A stretch of 64,000 nucleotides of DNA from Terriglobales bacterium (GCA_035651995.1 DASRER010000012.1:33362-97361), one strand, 5' to 3'. Shown: positions 25,770-34,270, numbered from the stretch's first letter. Made by a program: numbers and translations. The notes: a model not told the origin generated them from the sequence alone.

Positions 25770-26767
25770 TAGTACGCCCACCTCAGCAGCGTAGCGCCCG
25801 TGGTGAAGCCCGCGCCGACAGAGGCGAGGAGCACGAGGTCGCCCCTGCGGATTTTGCCCTGCTCGAGCGCGGTCTGCATGGCGAGTGGGATGGTGGCGGC
25901 GGTGGTGTTGCCGAACTGGTCGATGTTGATAATCACCCGCTCGAGCGGCATGCCAAGACGGTCAGCCGTGGCGGTGATGATGCGCTGGTTGGCCTGGTGC
26001 GGGACGAAGCACTTCACGTCGGCGCCGGTGAAGCCGTTGCGCTTCAGAAGTTTCTCGCTCACGTCGGCCATCTTGCGCACGGCGTATTTGAAGACCGCCT
26101 GTCCGTCCTGGTGAACGTAGTGCATCTTCTTGTCAACCGTTTCATGCGACGAAGGATGCAGGCTTCCACCGCCCGGCATGTAAAGCGAGCATCCGCCGGA
26201 GCCGTCGACTTCGTGGATGAAGTCGATAAGGCCGAGTTCGTCCGTTGCCGGCTCGAGAAGCACCGCGCCGGCGCCGTCGCCGAAGATGACGCACGTGGCG
26301 CGGTCGGTGTAGTCGATGATCGACGACATCACGTCGGCGCCGATGACAAGGACCTTCTTGTGCGCGCCGGTGTTGATGAACTGCGCCCCGGTCTGCAGCG
26401 CGTAGACGAAACCGGAGCAGGCGGCGGAGACGTCGAACCCCCAGGCGCCTTTGGCGCCGAGCTTGTCCTGGATGAGGCAGGCGGTGGAGGGGAAAAACAT
26501 GTCGGGCGTAACGGTGCCGACGATGATGGCCTCGATGTCCGTCGGCGCAATGCCGCGCTTGGCGAGCACGCAGCGCGCGGCTTCGAGCGCCAGGTCGCTG
26601 GTGCCAACTCCCTTTTCCACGATGTGACGTTGCAGGATGCCGGTACGCTCGCGGATCCACTCGTCGCTGGTCTCCACCATTTTTTCCAGGTCCTGGTTGG
26701 TGAGCAGGCGCGGCGGGACGTAAGTGCCCAGGGCGGTGATGCGGGCGCGGACAAGTGGCTGAGTCAT
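25769..26767 (-). CDS. fabH: 3-oxoacyl-ACP synthase III (KAS III)
   Basis: 332 aa. The catalytic cysteine is in [13 protein letters not shown], the histidine in [11 protein letters not shown] and the asparagine in [15 protein letters not shown]. It condenses acetyl-CoA with malonyl-ACP to start fatty acid synthesis. N-terminal [20 protein letters not shown] is typical. On the minus strand it starts three bases after a GTTTACA heptad repeat; downstream it overlaps the VOC remnant by one base. No other fab gene is present, so it is isolated from the fab cluster. Confidence 0.96.
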   Translation of the reverse strand: MTQPLVRARITALGTYVPPRLLTNQDLEKMVETSDEWIRERTGILQRHIVEKGVGTSDLALEAARCVLAKRGIAPTDIEAIIVGTVTPDMFFPSTACLIQDKLGAKGAWGFDVSAACSGFVYALQTGAQFINTGAHKKVLVIGADVMSSIIDYTDRATCVIFGDGAGAVLLEPATDELGLIDFIHEVDGSGGCSLYMPGGGSLHPSSHETVDKKMHYVHQDGQAVFKYAVRKMADVSEKLLKRNGFTGADVKCFVPHQANQRIITATADRLGMPLERVIINIDQFGNTTAATIPLAMQTALEQGKIRRGDLVLLASVGAGFTTGATLLRWAY

Positions 26768-26770
26768 GGA

Positions 26771-26844
26771 GTTTACGGTTTACAGTTTACAGTTCACAGT
26801 CAAAGCTCCGCATGTGTGAACTGTAAACCCTGAACTGTGAACTG
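26771..26844. repeat. Heptad repeat (GTTTACA/GTTCACA unit) with inverted arms
   Basis: GTTTACG, GTTTACA, GTTTACA, GTTCACA (26771-26800) is followed by the opposite-strand version TGTGAACTGTAAACC..GAACTGTGAACTG (26816-26844), giving a hairpin upstream of fabH. The same family is at 44780-44812 and 51402-51506. Confidence 0.8.
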
Positions 26845-26854
26845 AAAAGCCGCA

Positions 26855-26893
26855 TCGGGGTACCCGCCGCACACGCACGAAGCTTCTGTTACG
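26855..26893 (-). repeat. Partial second copy of the SRP RNA 3' half
   Basis: On the minus strand TCGTGCGTGTGCGGCGGGTA and the following CCCCGATGC match the 3' half of the SRP RNA at 26996-27033 with about three mismatches; the conserved GGAAGGAAGC tetraloop region is absent. It lies about 100 nt downstream of the complete gene in the same orientation. Confidence 0.6.
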
Positions 26894-26995
26894 GGCCCCC
26901 GCGGCAAAAACTGCTCCTCGCTCGCCTGCAGCGCGCGCACCCCGACGCGCGTCCTCGGCTCACCCTGAACGGGCTCGTGCGCGTTCAAACAAGCC

Positions 26996-27097
26996 GAGCA
27001 CCGGGATACCCGCTGCACACGCACGAGCCCGTTACCGTTGCTTCCTTCCGGACCTGGCGGGGTTGGCGGGATTGCGTCGCGCGGGACCCAGTGCCCG
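26996..27097 (-). ncRNA. ffs: Small bacterial signal recognition particle RNA (4.5S type)
   Basis: The minus strand contains the universal SRP RNA core CAGGTCCGGAAGGAAGCA (27039-27056). Terminal sequences pair: GGGCACTGGG at the 5' end with CCCGGTGCTC at the 3' end (one G-U tolerance each side), closing an approximately 100-nt hairpin. A TACAAT -10 hexamer eight bases before the 5' end supports the start. The RNA binds Ffh and, with FtsY (42445 here), targets nascent membrane proteins. Ends are accurate to a few bases. Confidence 0.92.
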
Positions 27098-27104
27098 ACT
27101 GCGT

Positions 27105-27110
27105 ATTGTA
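27105..27110 (-). promoter_or_regulatory. Candidate -10 element for SRP RNA
   Basis: TACAAT on the minus strand, eight bases before the predicted RNA 5' end. A -35 box is not obvious. Confidence 0.5.
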
Positions 27111-27196
27111 ACAAGGCGCGGGGAGAGACGCCGGCGCGTCCGGCGTTCTCCTGTTTACGGTTGCGCTCCGATGAGCGCGGCGAAACAATAGTCACG

Positions 27197-29443
27197 ATGT
27201 CGCTGCTCGATGCCACCGCTCCGGCCGCCCCAAGGCCGCCCACCACCCGCGAACAAATCGAGCGTTACTTCGAGATCTCGCTCTACCTGCTGATCTGCAC
27301 CGGTTTCGTCACCCTGACCGCCACGGGCCGGCTGGATTTCGCGTCCATTCTGTTTGTCGGCGCGGCGCTGGTCGCGCGCGGCGTTCTGCTGGTTCGGCGC
27401 CGGACGGTCCTGCTGCCCGACCGCTGGACGAACCGCGCCACCGTCATCTACATCGTCTTCTACGTTACCGACTTCCTGTTTCTTTCCGGCTCGTTCGTGG
27501 TCGCCACCGTTCACCTGGTGCTGTTCAGCATGGTGGTGAAGATTTTTTCCGTGCAGCGCGATCGCGATCACCTGTATCTCGCCCTGCTGGCATTCATGGA
27601 AGTGCTGGCGGCGGCGATGCTCACCGTGGACAGCGTCTTCCTGGCCGCGTTCGTGATTTTCATGCTGCTGGCCGTGGCAACGTTCGTCTCGATGGAGATG
27701 CGGCGCTCGGCCGCGCAAACACAGATGCTGGCGGAGGCGCCGGCGCTCTACGCGGCGACCAACGGCGGCGCGGCGCGGAAGCGAGGGCTGCGCATTCGGC
27801 TGAAACGGCTCGAGGGCGCCCTCTCGGCCACCGCGATCACGCTCATGGTCGGCATCTTCGCCATCGCCGCGGTGCTGTTTTTCATGCTGCCGCGCGTTTC
27901 GGCCGGATACCTGGGAGCGTTCGCGCCGCGCAACGAGCTGGTCAGCGGATTCAGCAACGACGTGAACCTGGGGCAGATCGGCGTGATCCAGCAGTCGTCG
28001 CAGGTGGTGATGCACGTGACCATCGAGGGTGACCGGCGCGGCGCCGAAGACCTGAAGTGGCGTGGAACGGCGCTGGAGGTGTTCGAAAACGGGCGGCGCT
28101 GGTCCACGTCAGTGGCTCCGCAGCCGCTGTTCCGTTCACTCGACGGCCGCTTCGACGTGGTGCGCGCGCAGGCGCGCTGGCGCACCGCGATGGGCGAAGC
28201 GCTGGCCCCAACCCAGCATCGGCCGTTGCGCTATCGCGTGCTGATGGAACCGGTGGGCGTGAACGTGTTCTTTGTTGCTCCGGAGGCCCTGTCGCTGTGG
28301 GGCAACTATCGAGTGATCGGCGTGGACTCGAACGGCACGCTGTACGACGACGATCGCGACCGGCCGATCGGCGCATATCAGGGACTTTCCGATGTCGGCC
28401 GGCCCACCGCGGAGCAATTGCGCAGCTCGGGCACTGCCTATCCGCCGGGAATCACCATTCGCTATCTGCAGCGGCCCGCGTTGGATCCCCGCATAACGGC
28501 CCTGGCGGAGCAGATCACCTCGAACGCCGCCAATCCGTACGACAAAGCGCTGGCGCTCGAGGAATACCTCCGCACTCACTTCGGGTACACGCTGCAGCTG
28601 CCGCAACGTCCGGTGGACGATCCGCTCGCCGATTTCCTCTTCGTGCGCAAACAGGGTCACTGCGAATATTTCGCGTCGGCCATGGCGGTGATGCTGCGCA
28701 CGCTCGGCATTCCGTCGCGGCTGGTGAACGGCTTCCGCAACGGCGAGTACAACGACGTCACCGGCAGCTACATTGTGCGCGCGCGCAACGCGCACTCCTG
28801 GGTGGAGGCTTACTTCCCCGGGCACGGCTGGATCAGCTTCGATCCCACCCCGGCGGCGGCGCAGCCGCTTCCCGACCGATGGAGCCGCATGCTGCTCTAT
28901 GTGGACGCGGCGCGCGAGTTCTGGCGCGAGTGGGTGATCAACTACGACTTCTCGCACCAGCGCACCCTGGGCCTGCAGGTGACCACGCGCGGCCGCCAGC
29001 TCGCCGACGACGGCCGTCGCTGGGTGCGGCGCAAGTATTTTGACCTGGTGCGCGGCGCCAGCCGATTGCGAGAGCGCGCCACCGAATCGCCGCGCGTGTG
29101 GCTTGGGACGCTGCTCACGGCGGCGCTTGTGCTCGGATTGCTGCTTACCTCGGCCCGGATCAAGCGCGCCTGGAGAAAGCGGCGTCTGATCTCTTCGCCC
29201 GCCCGCGCGCCGCGCGCCGCTGCCGGTCTCTGGTACGAGCGCATGACGCGCATGCTCGCCCGCCGCGGATGGCGCAAGCGGCCGTCGCAATCACCACGGG
29301 AATTCGTGATCACTATCGAAGATCCTGACATGCGCCGCCGCGTGGAGGCTTTCACACGCAGCTACGAGCGGGCGCGCTTCGGCGGCGAAGCCGAGGAGGC
29401 CGAAGCGCTGCCGCGGCTCTACGAAGAGATCACCCATCGCTGA
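27197..29443 (+). CDS. TgpA-like membrane transglutaminase (DUF3488 + transglutaminase core)
   Basis: 748 aa. The N-terminal region (about 20-260) has several membrane helices, including FEISLYLLICTGFVTLTATG. A periplasmic part follows, with the transglutaminase core at about 430-560: KQGHCEYFASAMAVMLRTLG (Cys), NAHSWVEAYFPGHGW (His) and FDPTP (Asp). A late membrane helix (TLLTAALVLGLLLTSARI) leads to a DUF4129-like cytoplasmic tail. TgpA is an essential periplasmic transglutaminase in Pseudomonas; the role here is unknown. ATG 27197 starts the conserved part. It is divergent from the SRP RNA and directly abuts the stop of the convergent membrane protein gene. Confidence 0.88.
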   Translation: MSLLDATAPAAPRPPTTREQIERYFEISLYLLICTGFVTLTATGRLDFASILFVGAALVARGVLLVRRRTVLLPDRWTNRATVIYIVFYVTDFLFLSGSFVVATVHLVLFSMVVKIFSVQRDRDHLYLALLAFMEVLAAAMLTVDSVFLAAFVIFMLLAVATFVSMEMRRSAAQTQMLAEAPALYAATNGGAARKRGLRIRLKRLEGALSATAITLMVGIFAIAAVLFFMLPRVSAGYLGAFAPRNELVSGFSNDVNLGQIGVIQQSSQVVMHVTIEGDRRGAEDLKWRGTALEVFENGRRWSTSVAPQPLFRSLDGRFDVVRAQARWRTAMGEALAPTQHRPLRYRVLMEPVGVNVFFVAPEALSLWGNYRVIGVDSNGTLYDDDRDRPIGAYQGLSDVGRPTAEQLRSSGTAYPPGITIRYLQRPALDPRITALAEQITSNAANPYDKALALEEYLRTHFGYTLQLPQRPVDDPLADFLFVRKQGHCEYFASAMAVMLRTLGIPSRLVNGFRNGEYNDVTGSYIVRARNAHSWVEAYFPGHGWISFDPTPAAAQPLPDRWSRMLLYVDAAREFWREWVINYDFSHQRTLGLQVTTRGRQLADDGRRWVRRKYFDLVRGASRLRERATESPRVWLGTLLTAALVLGLLLTSARIKRAWRKRRLISSPARAPRAAAGLWYERMTRMLARRGWRKRPSQSPREFVITIEDPDMRRRVEAFTRSYERARFGGEAEEAEALPRLYEEITHR

Positions 29444-30100
29444 TCAGGCCTGCGCCGTCCCGCCGGCGCCGATTGAGCGTGTCCCTTGGGGGCCCGCCAG
29501 GAACGGCAGCCCGCCAATCAAGCAGGCTGCAAGCGCGCCGCTGAATGCGACCAGCCATTGCAACAGCCCGGAATCATGCACCTGAGGAATTGTTAGAACC
29601 GACGCAATCCCTGCCAGGTCAATAACCGCGGGCAGATAAGCGGCGGGAGTCAGTGAGGCCAACAGGCGCGCGCGGGCGCTCAAGCCGTACCGGCGCGCCA
29701 GTGCCCCGCCCACCGCGCCACCGAGTGCGAACGTCAATACCCAGGCGATGCCGAACAAACGGGCTCGGTCATGGCCGAAGGTCGTGTTGGCAGCAATGAG
29801 CGAAAAAACCATCGACTGTGCCGCCTTGGCCGCAACCATGGCGAAGATGCCTGGCACGAAGAACTGGTAACGGACGTTCATGAACCCTCCTTTATTCTGT
29901 GTGATCTCCCTTCGAAGCAGGGCCCAATTGGGAATTTCGGCGAGCGTGCGTTCAAGAGGGTCCGGCTCGCCGGCATTGGTGAGTTCGTTGTAGCGATCCT
30001 CAAGGTGAGAGGCAATTTCACTGACGATCTCGTTGCTCTGATCAACGGGCAGCGATTCGAGCCTGAGCCGCTCGACAACCATCGCGTGGAAGTCAGGCAT
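29444..30100 (-). CDS. PadR-linked membrane protein of unknown function
   Basis: 218 aa. The N-terminal 65 residues (VVERLRLESLPVDQSNEIVS, SHLEDRYNELTNAGEPD) resemble the helical cytoplasmic segment of DUF1700/permease-prefix proteins commonly encoded after PadR regulators in acidobacteria. Four to five hydrophobic segments follow from about residue 80. Its start overlaps the padR stop by eight bases (ATGCCTGA), so the two are translationally coupled. Function unknown; a membrane stress or transport role under PadR control is a guess. Confidence 0.7.
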   Translation of the reverse strand: MPDFHAMVVERLRLESLPVDQSNEIVSEIASHLEDRYNELTNAGEPDPLERTLAEIPNWALLRREITQNKGGFMNVRYQFFVPGIFAMVAAKAAQSMVFSLIAANTTFGHDRARLFGIAWVLTFALGGAVGGALARRYGLSARARLLASLTPAAYLPAVIDLAGIASVLTIPQVHDSGLLQWLVAFSGALAACLIGGLPFLAGPQGTRSIGAGGTAQA

Positions 30101-30440
30101 TCTGCACTCCTGCCAGCCGGTTCAAGGCGCGAAAGAAATCGCGCCATTGCGCCCGCAGCGGCTCCAGCTTCTTCCGGCCCTCGGCAGTGATGGCGTAGTA
30201 GCGGCGCTGCCGCCCGCCGGCCTGCTCCCACTGGCCGCGCACCCAGCCGCGCTTTTCCATGGCGTAGAGCACGGGATAGAGCGATGCCACGTCGAAGCGC
30301 AGGGTCCCGCCCGTCTCCTGCTCGATGCGCTTGGCGATCTGGTAGCCGTGCAACGCTTCCCGCGCCAGCAGCGAGAGGATCGCCAGCTCGGCGCTGCCCC
30401 GCTTGATGCCCGTGGGTACCTGCTTGTGTATGTTTCCCAT
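30093..30440 (-). CDS. PadR-family transcriptional regulator
   Basis: 115 aa. The winged-helix domain reads ELAILSLLAREALHGYQIAK, then LRFDVASLYPVLYAMEKRGWVRG and RRYYAITAEGRKKL, the typical PadR order. The C-terminal helix is short, as in PadR-s1 proteins. The minus-strand ATG at 30440 is right after a palindrome and promoter (30439-30481), so autoregulation is likely. It forms a two-gene unit with the membrane protein downstream. Confidence 0.92.
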   Translation of the reverse strand: MGNIHKQVPTGIKRGSAELAILSLLAREALHGYQIAKRIEQETGGTLRFDVASLYPVLYAMEKRGWVRGQWEQAGGRQRRYYAITAEGRKKLEPLRAQWRDFFRALNRLAGVQNA

Positions 30441-30481
30441 ATATTCTGAATACATATATATGGACCGGCGCCTCAAGTCAA
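30439..30481 (-). promoter_or_regulatory. padR promoter with overlapping operator-like palindrome
   Basis: On the minus strand TTGACT (30481-30476) and TATATG (30458-30453) are spaced by 17 bases, a near-consensus promoter. The palindrome TATTC-A-GAATA (30452-30442, outer AT pairs to 30455/30439) covers the expected start point and touches the ATG at 30440. The predicted leader is at most about six bases. Confidence 0.7.
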
Positions 30482-30504
30482 GCCTGAATTGCCGGATTTT
30501 TGCC

Positions 30505-30534
30505 GCAAAAAAGCCCGGCCGAGCCAGGCCGGGC
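30505..30534 (-). terminator. Terminator of the 30572-30970 gene
   Basis: On the minus strand GCCCGGCC and GGCCGGGC form an 8-bp stem (30534-30527 and 30520-30513) followed by TTTTTT, located 38 bases after the gene's stop. Confidence 0.8.
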
Positions 30535-30571
30535 ATAGAGGCAGCAAAACTTCTTGGGGGGTGCGAAGCTC

Positions 30572-30970
30572 TCAGTTGCCGGCTTCGCGCTTGCCCATGC
30601 CGATGGACTTCTGCGCTGAAGGCGAACCGACAGCCAGTGAGTACTTCTTACCGCCAAAGCGGACTTCGCTCAGGGTGCGTCCCGAGCCTGTATCGTTCAC
30701 GACGATAGCGCTGTCGGCTTCGGCTGTGTCGTGTTCCACGACCTCAGCCGGAACCGTGGCCACCACTTTGTTGCCGCGCAGCACCTTGAGTTCGACCGCT
30801 GGGCCATTCCCTTCCCACTGCAGCTTGTAAACGCCGGCCGGCAGTTGCTCGCCGCCGACCAGGGTCGGCTTGGTCAACGTTACCGAGCCTTTTCCGGCGG
30901 CGAAGGCGCCTGCCGCGGTGAAGAGAACAACGGCAAAAACCAGAATCTTCAACCCAATCCACGACTTCAT
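30572..30970 (-). CDS. Small secreted protein, paralogue A
   Basis: 132 aa. A signal peptide (LKILVFAVVLFTAAGAFAAG) gives a mature protein of about 108 residues. The body KPTLVGGEQLPAGVYKLQW, then EGNGPAVELKVLRGNKVVAT and TLSEVRFGGKKYSLAVGSP, is closely related to the protein at 31326-31730. It looks like a one-domain beta-rich protein of unknown function, common in acidobacteria by my recollection. ATG 30970 follows GGAGACAGG on the minus strand. Two flanking terminators make it monocistronic. Confidence 0.7.
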   Translation of the reverse strand: MKSWIGLKILVFAVVLFTAAGAFAAGKGSVTLTKPTLVGGEQLPAGVYKLQWEGNGPAVELKVLRGNKVVATVPAEVVEHDTAEADSAIVVNDTGSGRTLSEVRFGGKKYSLAVGSPSAQKSIGMGKREAGN

Positions 30971-31117
30971 GACCTGTCTCCAATTTCTCCCGACACGCGG
31001 GACTAACTGATTTGATAGGCCGGCGGCCCGCCACGTGCGGGCCGCACAACTTCGCCGCGCACCAGTGCTGCGTCGCACCGCGGAGCCGCGCAACACAAGT
31101 TCGCGACAAACGCATTC

Positions 31118-31132
31118 AACGAACCGTTCGTT
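31118..31132. promoter_or_regulatory. 15-bp palindrome, possible operator
   Basis: AACGAACCGTTCGTT is a perfect 7-1-7 palindrome about 150 bases upstream of paralogue A. The style resembles TetR-family operators. No regulator gene is adjacent. Confidence 0.35.
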
Positions 31133-31261
31133 ACAGCCACAGATGAATCAGATCGCGAAAGGTTGCGTTTTGTTTTTTCTATGCCGGGATGAACCGTCGC
31201 GCTTTCGTGACCGCGGGAAACAAATTGCACGTCGTTCGTCCCGATAGCTTGCTCGGCGCAA

Positions 31262-31292
31262 ACAATCAGGGCCGCTCAGATTCAAGCGGCCC
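31262..31292 (-). terminator. Terminator of the 31326-31730 gene
   Basis: On the minus strand GGGCCGCT and AGCGGCCC form an 8-bp stem (31292-31285 and 31276-31269) with a T-rich tail GATTGTTTG. Confidence 0.65.
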
Positions 31293-31325
31293 GGTGGCCT
31301 GTTGGGAGTGAGAATCGCCGATGCC

Positions 31326-31730
31326 TCAGTTCCCTCCCTCGCGCTTGGAGGACTGCTTAGCCGCCGATTCCTGGTCCCAGGAAAGCATGTACTTCTTCCC
31401 GCTCATGCGCACTTCCGACAGCGAACGCGCTCCGCCGGCCTCGTCCTTGAGGCGGAAGGAACTGTCGCGCTCGGGACGATCGAGCGAGACGACGGCCGCA
31501 CTCGACGTGGCCACCACCTTGCCGTCGTTGATGATGCTGACGTCAACGCTGGGCCCATTCCCTTCCCACTTCAATTGATACTCACCGGCCGGCAGTTGCT
31601 TGCCGTTCACCGTGAACGGCTGGGTCACGTTGAGCTTGGTTTTTTCCGCGGCAAGTGCCCCGGTTCCCAGGAGCACGGCCATGGCGAACAGCAGGGCCTT
31701 GCACGAGTTGGAGATCAACTTACTCGACAT
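31326..31730 (-). CDS. Small secreted protein, paralogue B
   Basis: 134 aa. Signal peptide LLFAMAVLLGTGALAAE, then LNVTQPFTVNGKQLPAGEYQ and LKWEGNGPSVDVSIINDGKV, ending with SLSEVRMSGKKYMLSWDQES. The shared LPAGxYxLxWEGNGP and SLSEVRxxGKKYxL motifs mark it as a tandem duplicate of the preceding gene (30572-30970). Start at ATG 31730; an ATG 31745 in frame adds five residues. Function unknown. Confidence 0.7.
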   Translation of the reverse strand: MSSKLISNSCKALLFAMAVLLGTGALAAEKTKLNVTQPFTVNGKQLPAGEYQLKWEGNGPSVDVSIINDGKVVATSSAAVVSLDRPERDSSFRLKDEAGGARSLSEVRMSGKKYMLSWDQESAAKQSSKREGGN

Positions 31731-32013
31731 CGCTTCGACTCTCATTCTCCCGAAGGTTTCGGGGACCGTTTTAGACAGCCGGGCCGTGAACTGTTGCAAC
31801 GCAGAGCGATCGCAGGCTGCCGCAGGCGTCCGCCCCGCGCGCGCCCTTGTACTCTCAACAACGAAACAACGCTGCGATTGGTTCGCGACGCCGCCGTTTT
31901 TTTTGGGCGGCGCCGTAGCTGCCGTAAAGACGAGCGAGCGCAGCAAACGTAATCAGGGCGGGCTGTGACGAAGCGGCGCAGCGGCGTTAGCAACGGAAAG
32001 GCAGGCGCGCCGG
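31731..32013. other. Intergenic region upstream of paralogue B and rimO
   Basis: This 283-bp divergent gap holds a CGCCGCC/GGCGGCG inverted repeat with an eight-T loop (about 31888-31910). No gene was recognised. The promoters for both directions are expected here but no clear hexamers were found. Confidence 0.4.
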
Positions 32014-33525
32014 ATGATAAAATTGAAAGAATTCATGCCCGTAGAAACTCCTGCTGAGGCGGTGCGCGACGGCCGGCGCGCCGCGAATTCACGCAAGAAG
32101 GTGGGCTTCGTCAGCCTGGGTTGTCCCAAGAACCTGGTGGACAGCGAGGTCATGATGGGCCTGCTCGCCGAATCGGGCGCGGAGATCACCGCGCGCGCCG
32201 AGGACGCCGAGGTGTTGGTGGTCAACACCTGCTCGTTCATCGAGAGCGCGCAGCAGGAGAGCGTGAACGCCATTCTCGACATGGCGCGGCTGAAGTCCGC
32301 GGGGAGCGCGCAAAAGCTGATCGTGGCAGGCTGCCTGGTCGAGCGCTTCCGCCACGATATCCGCAAGAACATCCCTGAAGTGGACGCCGTGGTCGGAACG
32401 GGCGAACTGGAAAACATTCTCCGTGCGGCGGGCGTCGAGCCGCAGCCCCGCGCGCACGAATCGTCGCCTTTCGTGATCCTGGGATCGCGCGCCGAAGGCG
32501 ACGCGCGCCAGCAGGCAGGACGCTTCAGCCGCGAAGCGTGGCAGGGCGCGATCGGCGACCTGCCCAACTACCTCTACGACGAAACCACGCCGCGCGTCCT
32601 CGCCACCCCGCGCCACATGGCCTACATCAAGATCGCCGAAGGCTGCGACCATCCGTGCACGTTCTGCATCATTCCCCAACTGCGCGGCAAGTTCCGTTCG
32701 CGGCGCTTCGAGTCGGTCATCGCCGAAGCAGAGCGACTCGCACGGCAGGGAGTGCGCGAGGTCACCCTGATTGGCCAGGACACCACCTGTTATGGCGAAG
32801 ACTTCGGATTGAAAGATGGCCTGGCGCTTCTGCTGGAAAAACTCGCCAGAATCGAGGACCTGCGCTGGGTGCGGTTCCTCTACGCGTACCCGAACAAAGT
32901 AACATCGCGGCTGCTGGAGACGATCGCCGGGCACGACAAGATCTGCTCCTACCTGGATGTGCCGCTGCAGCACGCGTCACCCGCGGTGCTGAAGCACATG
33001 AAGCGCGGCGGCGCCGCCGGCGTTTTTCTGAAGCTGATCGAGAAGACTCGCCGCACGGTGCCCGGCGTCGTGCTGCGCACTTCATTCATCGTGGGATTCC
33101 CTGGCGAAACAGACCGCGACTTCCAGGAGCTGTGCGACTTCGTGCGCGCTGCGGAGTTCGACTGGCTCGGCGTCTTCGGCTACTCCGACCAGGAGGGCGC
33201 GGCATCGCGAGAACTGGACGCCAAGCTCAAGGTCGAACCACGCGAAATTGAGCGCCGGCGCCGCACGCTGATGAAGCTGCAACAGCAGATCAGTCGAAGG
33301 AAAAAGCGCGAGCTGGTGGGCCGCGAGTTCGACCTGCTGGTGGAAGGCCCGTCCGACGAGAGCGAATTGCTGTGGCAGGGCCGCACGGCGATGCATGCGC
33401 CTGAAATCGACGGCAAAGTCTTCATCAACGATTTCGGCCCGCGTGAATCGCTCGAAAGCGGCGAGTTCGTGCGCTGCGAAGTGACCGAGGCGCACGATTA
33501 CGATCTCGTGGTCCGCGTCATCTAA
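32014..33525 (+). CDS. rimO: Ribosomal protein S12 methylthiotransferase RimO
   Basis: 503 aa. The UPF0004 domain starts KVGFVSLGCPKNLVDSEVMM with cluster cysteines in VVNTCSFIE and VAGCLVERF. The radical-SAM CxxxCxxC is EGCDHPCTFCIIPQLRGKFR. A TRAM domain follows (RELVGREFDLLVEGPSDESE). RimO methylthiolates an aspartate of S12 using two [4Fe-4S] clusters. It is longer than the usual 440 residues, with extra residues at about 145-185. It heads a compact run of genes: yacG begins within a few bases after its stop. Confidence 0.95.
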   Translation: MIKLKEFMPVETPAEAVRDGRRAANSRKKVGFVSLGCPKNLVDSEVMMGLLAESGAEITARAEDAEVLVVNTCSFIESAQQESVNAILDMARLKSAGSAQKLIVAGCLVERFRHDIRKNIPEVDAVVGTGELENILRAAGVEPQPRAHESSPFVILGSRAEGDARQQAGRFSREAWQGAIGDLPNYLYDETTPRVLATPRHMAYIKIAEGCDHPCTFCIIPQLRGKFRSRRFESVIAEAERLARQGVREVTLIGQDTTCYGEDFGLKDGLALLLEKLARIEDLRWVRFLYAYPNKVTSRLLETIAGHDKICSYLDVPLQHASPAVLKHMKRGGAAGVFLKLIEKTRRTVPGVVLRTSFIVGFPGETDRDFQELCDFVRAAEFDWLGVFGYSDQEGAASRELDAKLKVEPREIERRRRTLMKLQQQISRRKKRELVGREFDLLVEGPSDESELLWQGRTAMHAPEIDGKVFINDFGPRESLESGEFVRCEVTEAHDYDLVVRVI

Positions 33526-33783
33526 GTGCTCATGCCTCGCAAGCGAGTTCGCAGCCTCCGCTGCCCCACCTGCCGCAAGATTGTGCTGCGCTCGGAGCCG
33601 GGATTTCCCTTCTGCAGTGAGCGCTGCCGCCTGGTTGATCTGGGAAAATGGGCGAGCGGCGGTTACGTGATCTCCACGCCGGTGACCGATCCTGAAGCGT
33701 TCGAATCCGGGCAGGCAACCGAACAGACGCGGCGGCGCCTGGATCCACCAAGCGAACATGAACGTGAGCACGGCAAGCACTGA
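33526..33783 (+). CDS. yacG: DNA gyrase inhibitor YacG
   Basis: 85 aa. The four zinc cysteines are in RCPTCRKIVLRSEPG and FCSERCRLVDLGKWASG, the defining YacG sequence. E. coli YacG binds GyrB and blocks DNA binding. The start is GTG 33526, directly after the rimO stop, or ATG 33532. It overlaps pgpA by 26 bases. The C-terminal third is charged and variable. Confidence 0.9.
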   Translation: MLMPRKRVRSLRCPTCRKIVLRSEPGFPFCSERCRLVDLGKWASGGYVISTPVTDPEAFESGQATEQTRRRLDPPSEHEREHGKH

Positions 33784-34270
33784 GCGTCCGGCGGCGGCTG
33801 CACCGCTGTGGGCGCGCGCAGTGGCGACGCTCGGCGGCATCGGCCATCTGCGTCCGGGACCGGGGACCTACGCCTCGGCGGCGACGGCGTTGCTTTGGTG
33901 GCTGCTGGGGACGCGGCTCCCCGCGGAGTGGCGTGTTCCGGCGGCCATCGCCTGGGCGGCGGCGGCCACGCTGATCGGCATTCCCGCCGCCACGCGCGTG
34001 GCGCGCGCGGCGGGAGCGCGCGATCCGCAATTCGTCGTGGTGGATGAAATGGCCGGGCAGATGGTGGCGCTGGTCGCCGCGCCGCTCGGTTGGAAATCCG
34101 TGTTGGCGGGCTTTATACTTTTTCGTTGTTTCGACGTCGTGAAGCCGCCGCCGGTGCGTCAACTGGAGCGGCTGCGCGAGGGCGCCGGCATCGTGCTGGA
34201 CGATGTGGGCGCCGGCGTGTACGCGCTGATCGTCATGCGGTTGCTGCTGCGGACCGGCTGGATCGGCTGA
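33758..34270 (+). CDS. pgpA: Phosphatidylglycerophosphatase A
   Basis: 170 aa. LGGIGHLRPGPGTYASAATA and VVVDEMAGQMVALVAAPLGW carry the conserved acidic and Pro residues of PgpA; FILFRCFDVVKPPPVRQLER follows. It is a four-helix membrane protein that dephosphorylates phosphatidylglycerophosphate to phosphatidylglycerol. Overlap of 26 bases with yacG suggests coupling. The first 17 residues are variable. Confidence 0.9.
   Translation: MNVSTASTERPAAAAPLWARAVATLGGIGHLRPGPGTYASAATALLWWLLGTRLPAEWRVPAAIAWAAAATLIGIPAATRVARAAGARDPQFVVVDEMAGQMVALVAAPLGWKSVLAGFILFRCFDVVKPPPVRQLERLREGAGIVLDDVGAGVYALIVMRLLLRTGWIG

Larger units (their letters stand above)
30971..31325. other. Intergenic region between the two paralogous secreted-protein genes
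   Basis: This 355-bp gap contains the upstream region of paralogue A, a 15-bp palindrome at 31118-31132 and the hairpin terminator of paralogue B at 31262-31292. No convincing gene was seen; open frames here lack starts with a Shine-Dalgarno. Confidence 0.6.

Noticed and set aside
26800..27246. 148-codon minus-strand open frame across the SRP RNA region
   Set aside because: It reads through the conserved SRP RNA core and a heptad repeat, so the coding appearance is accidental.
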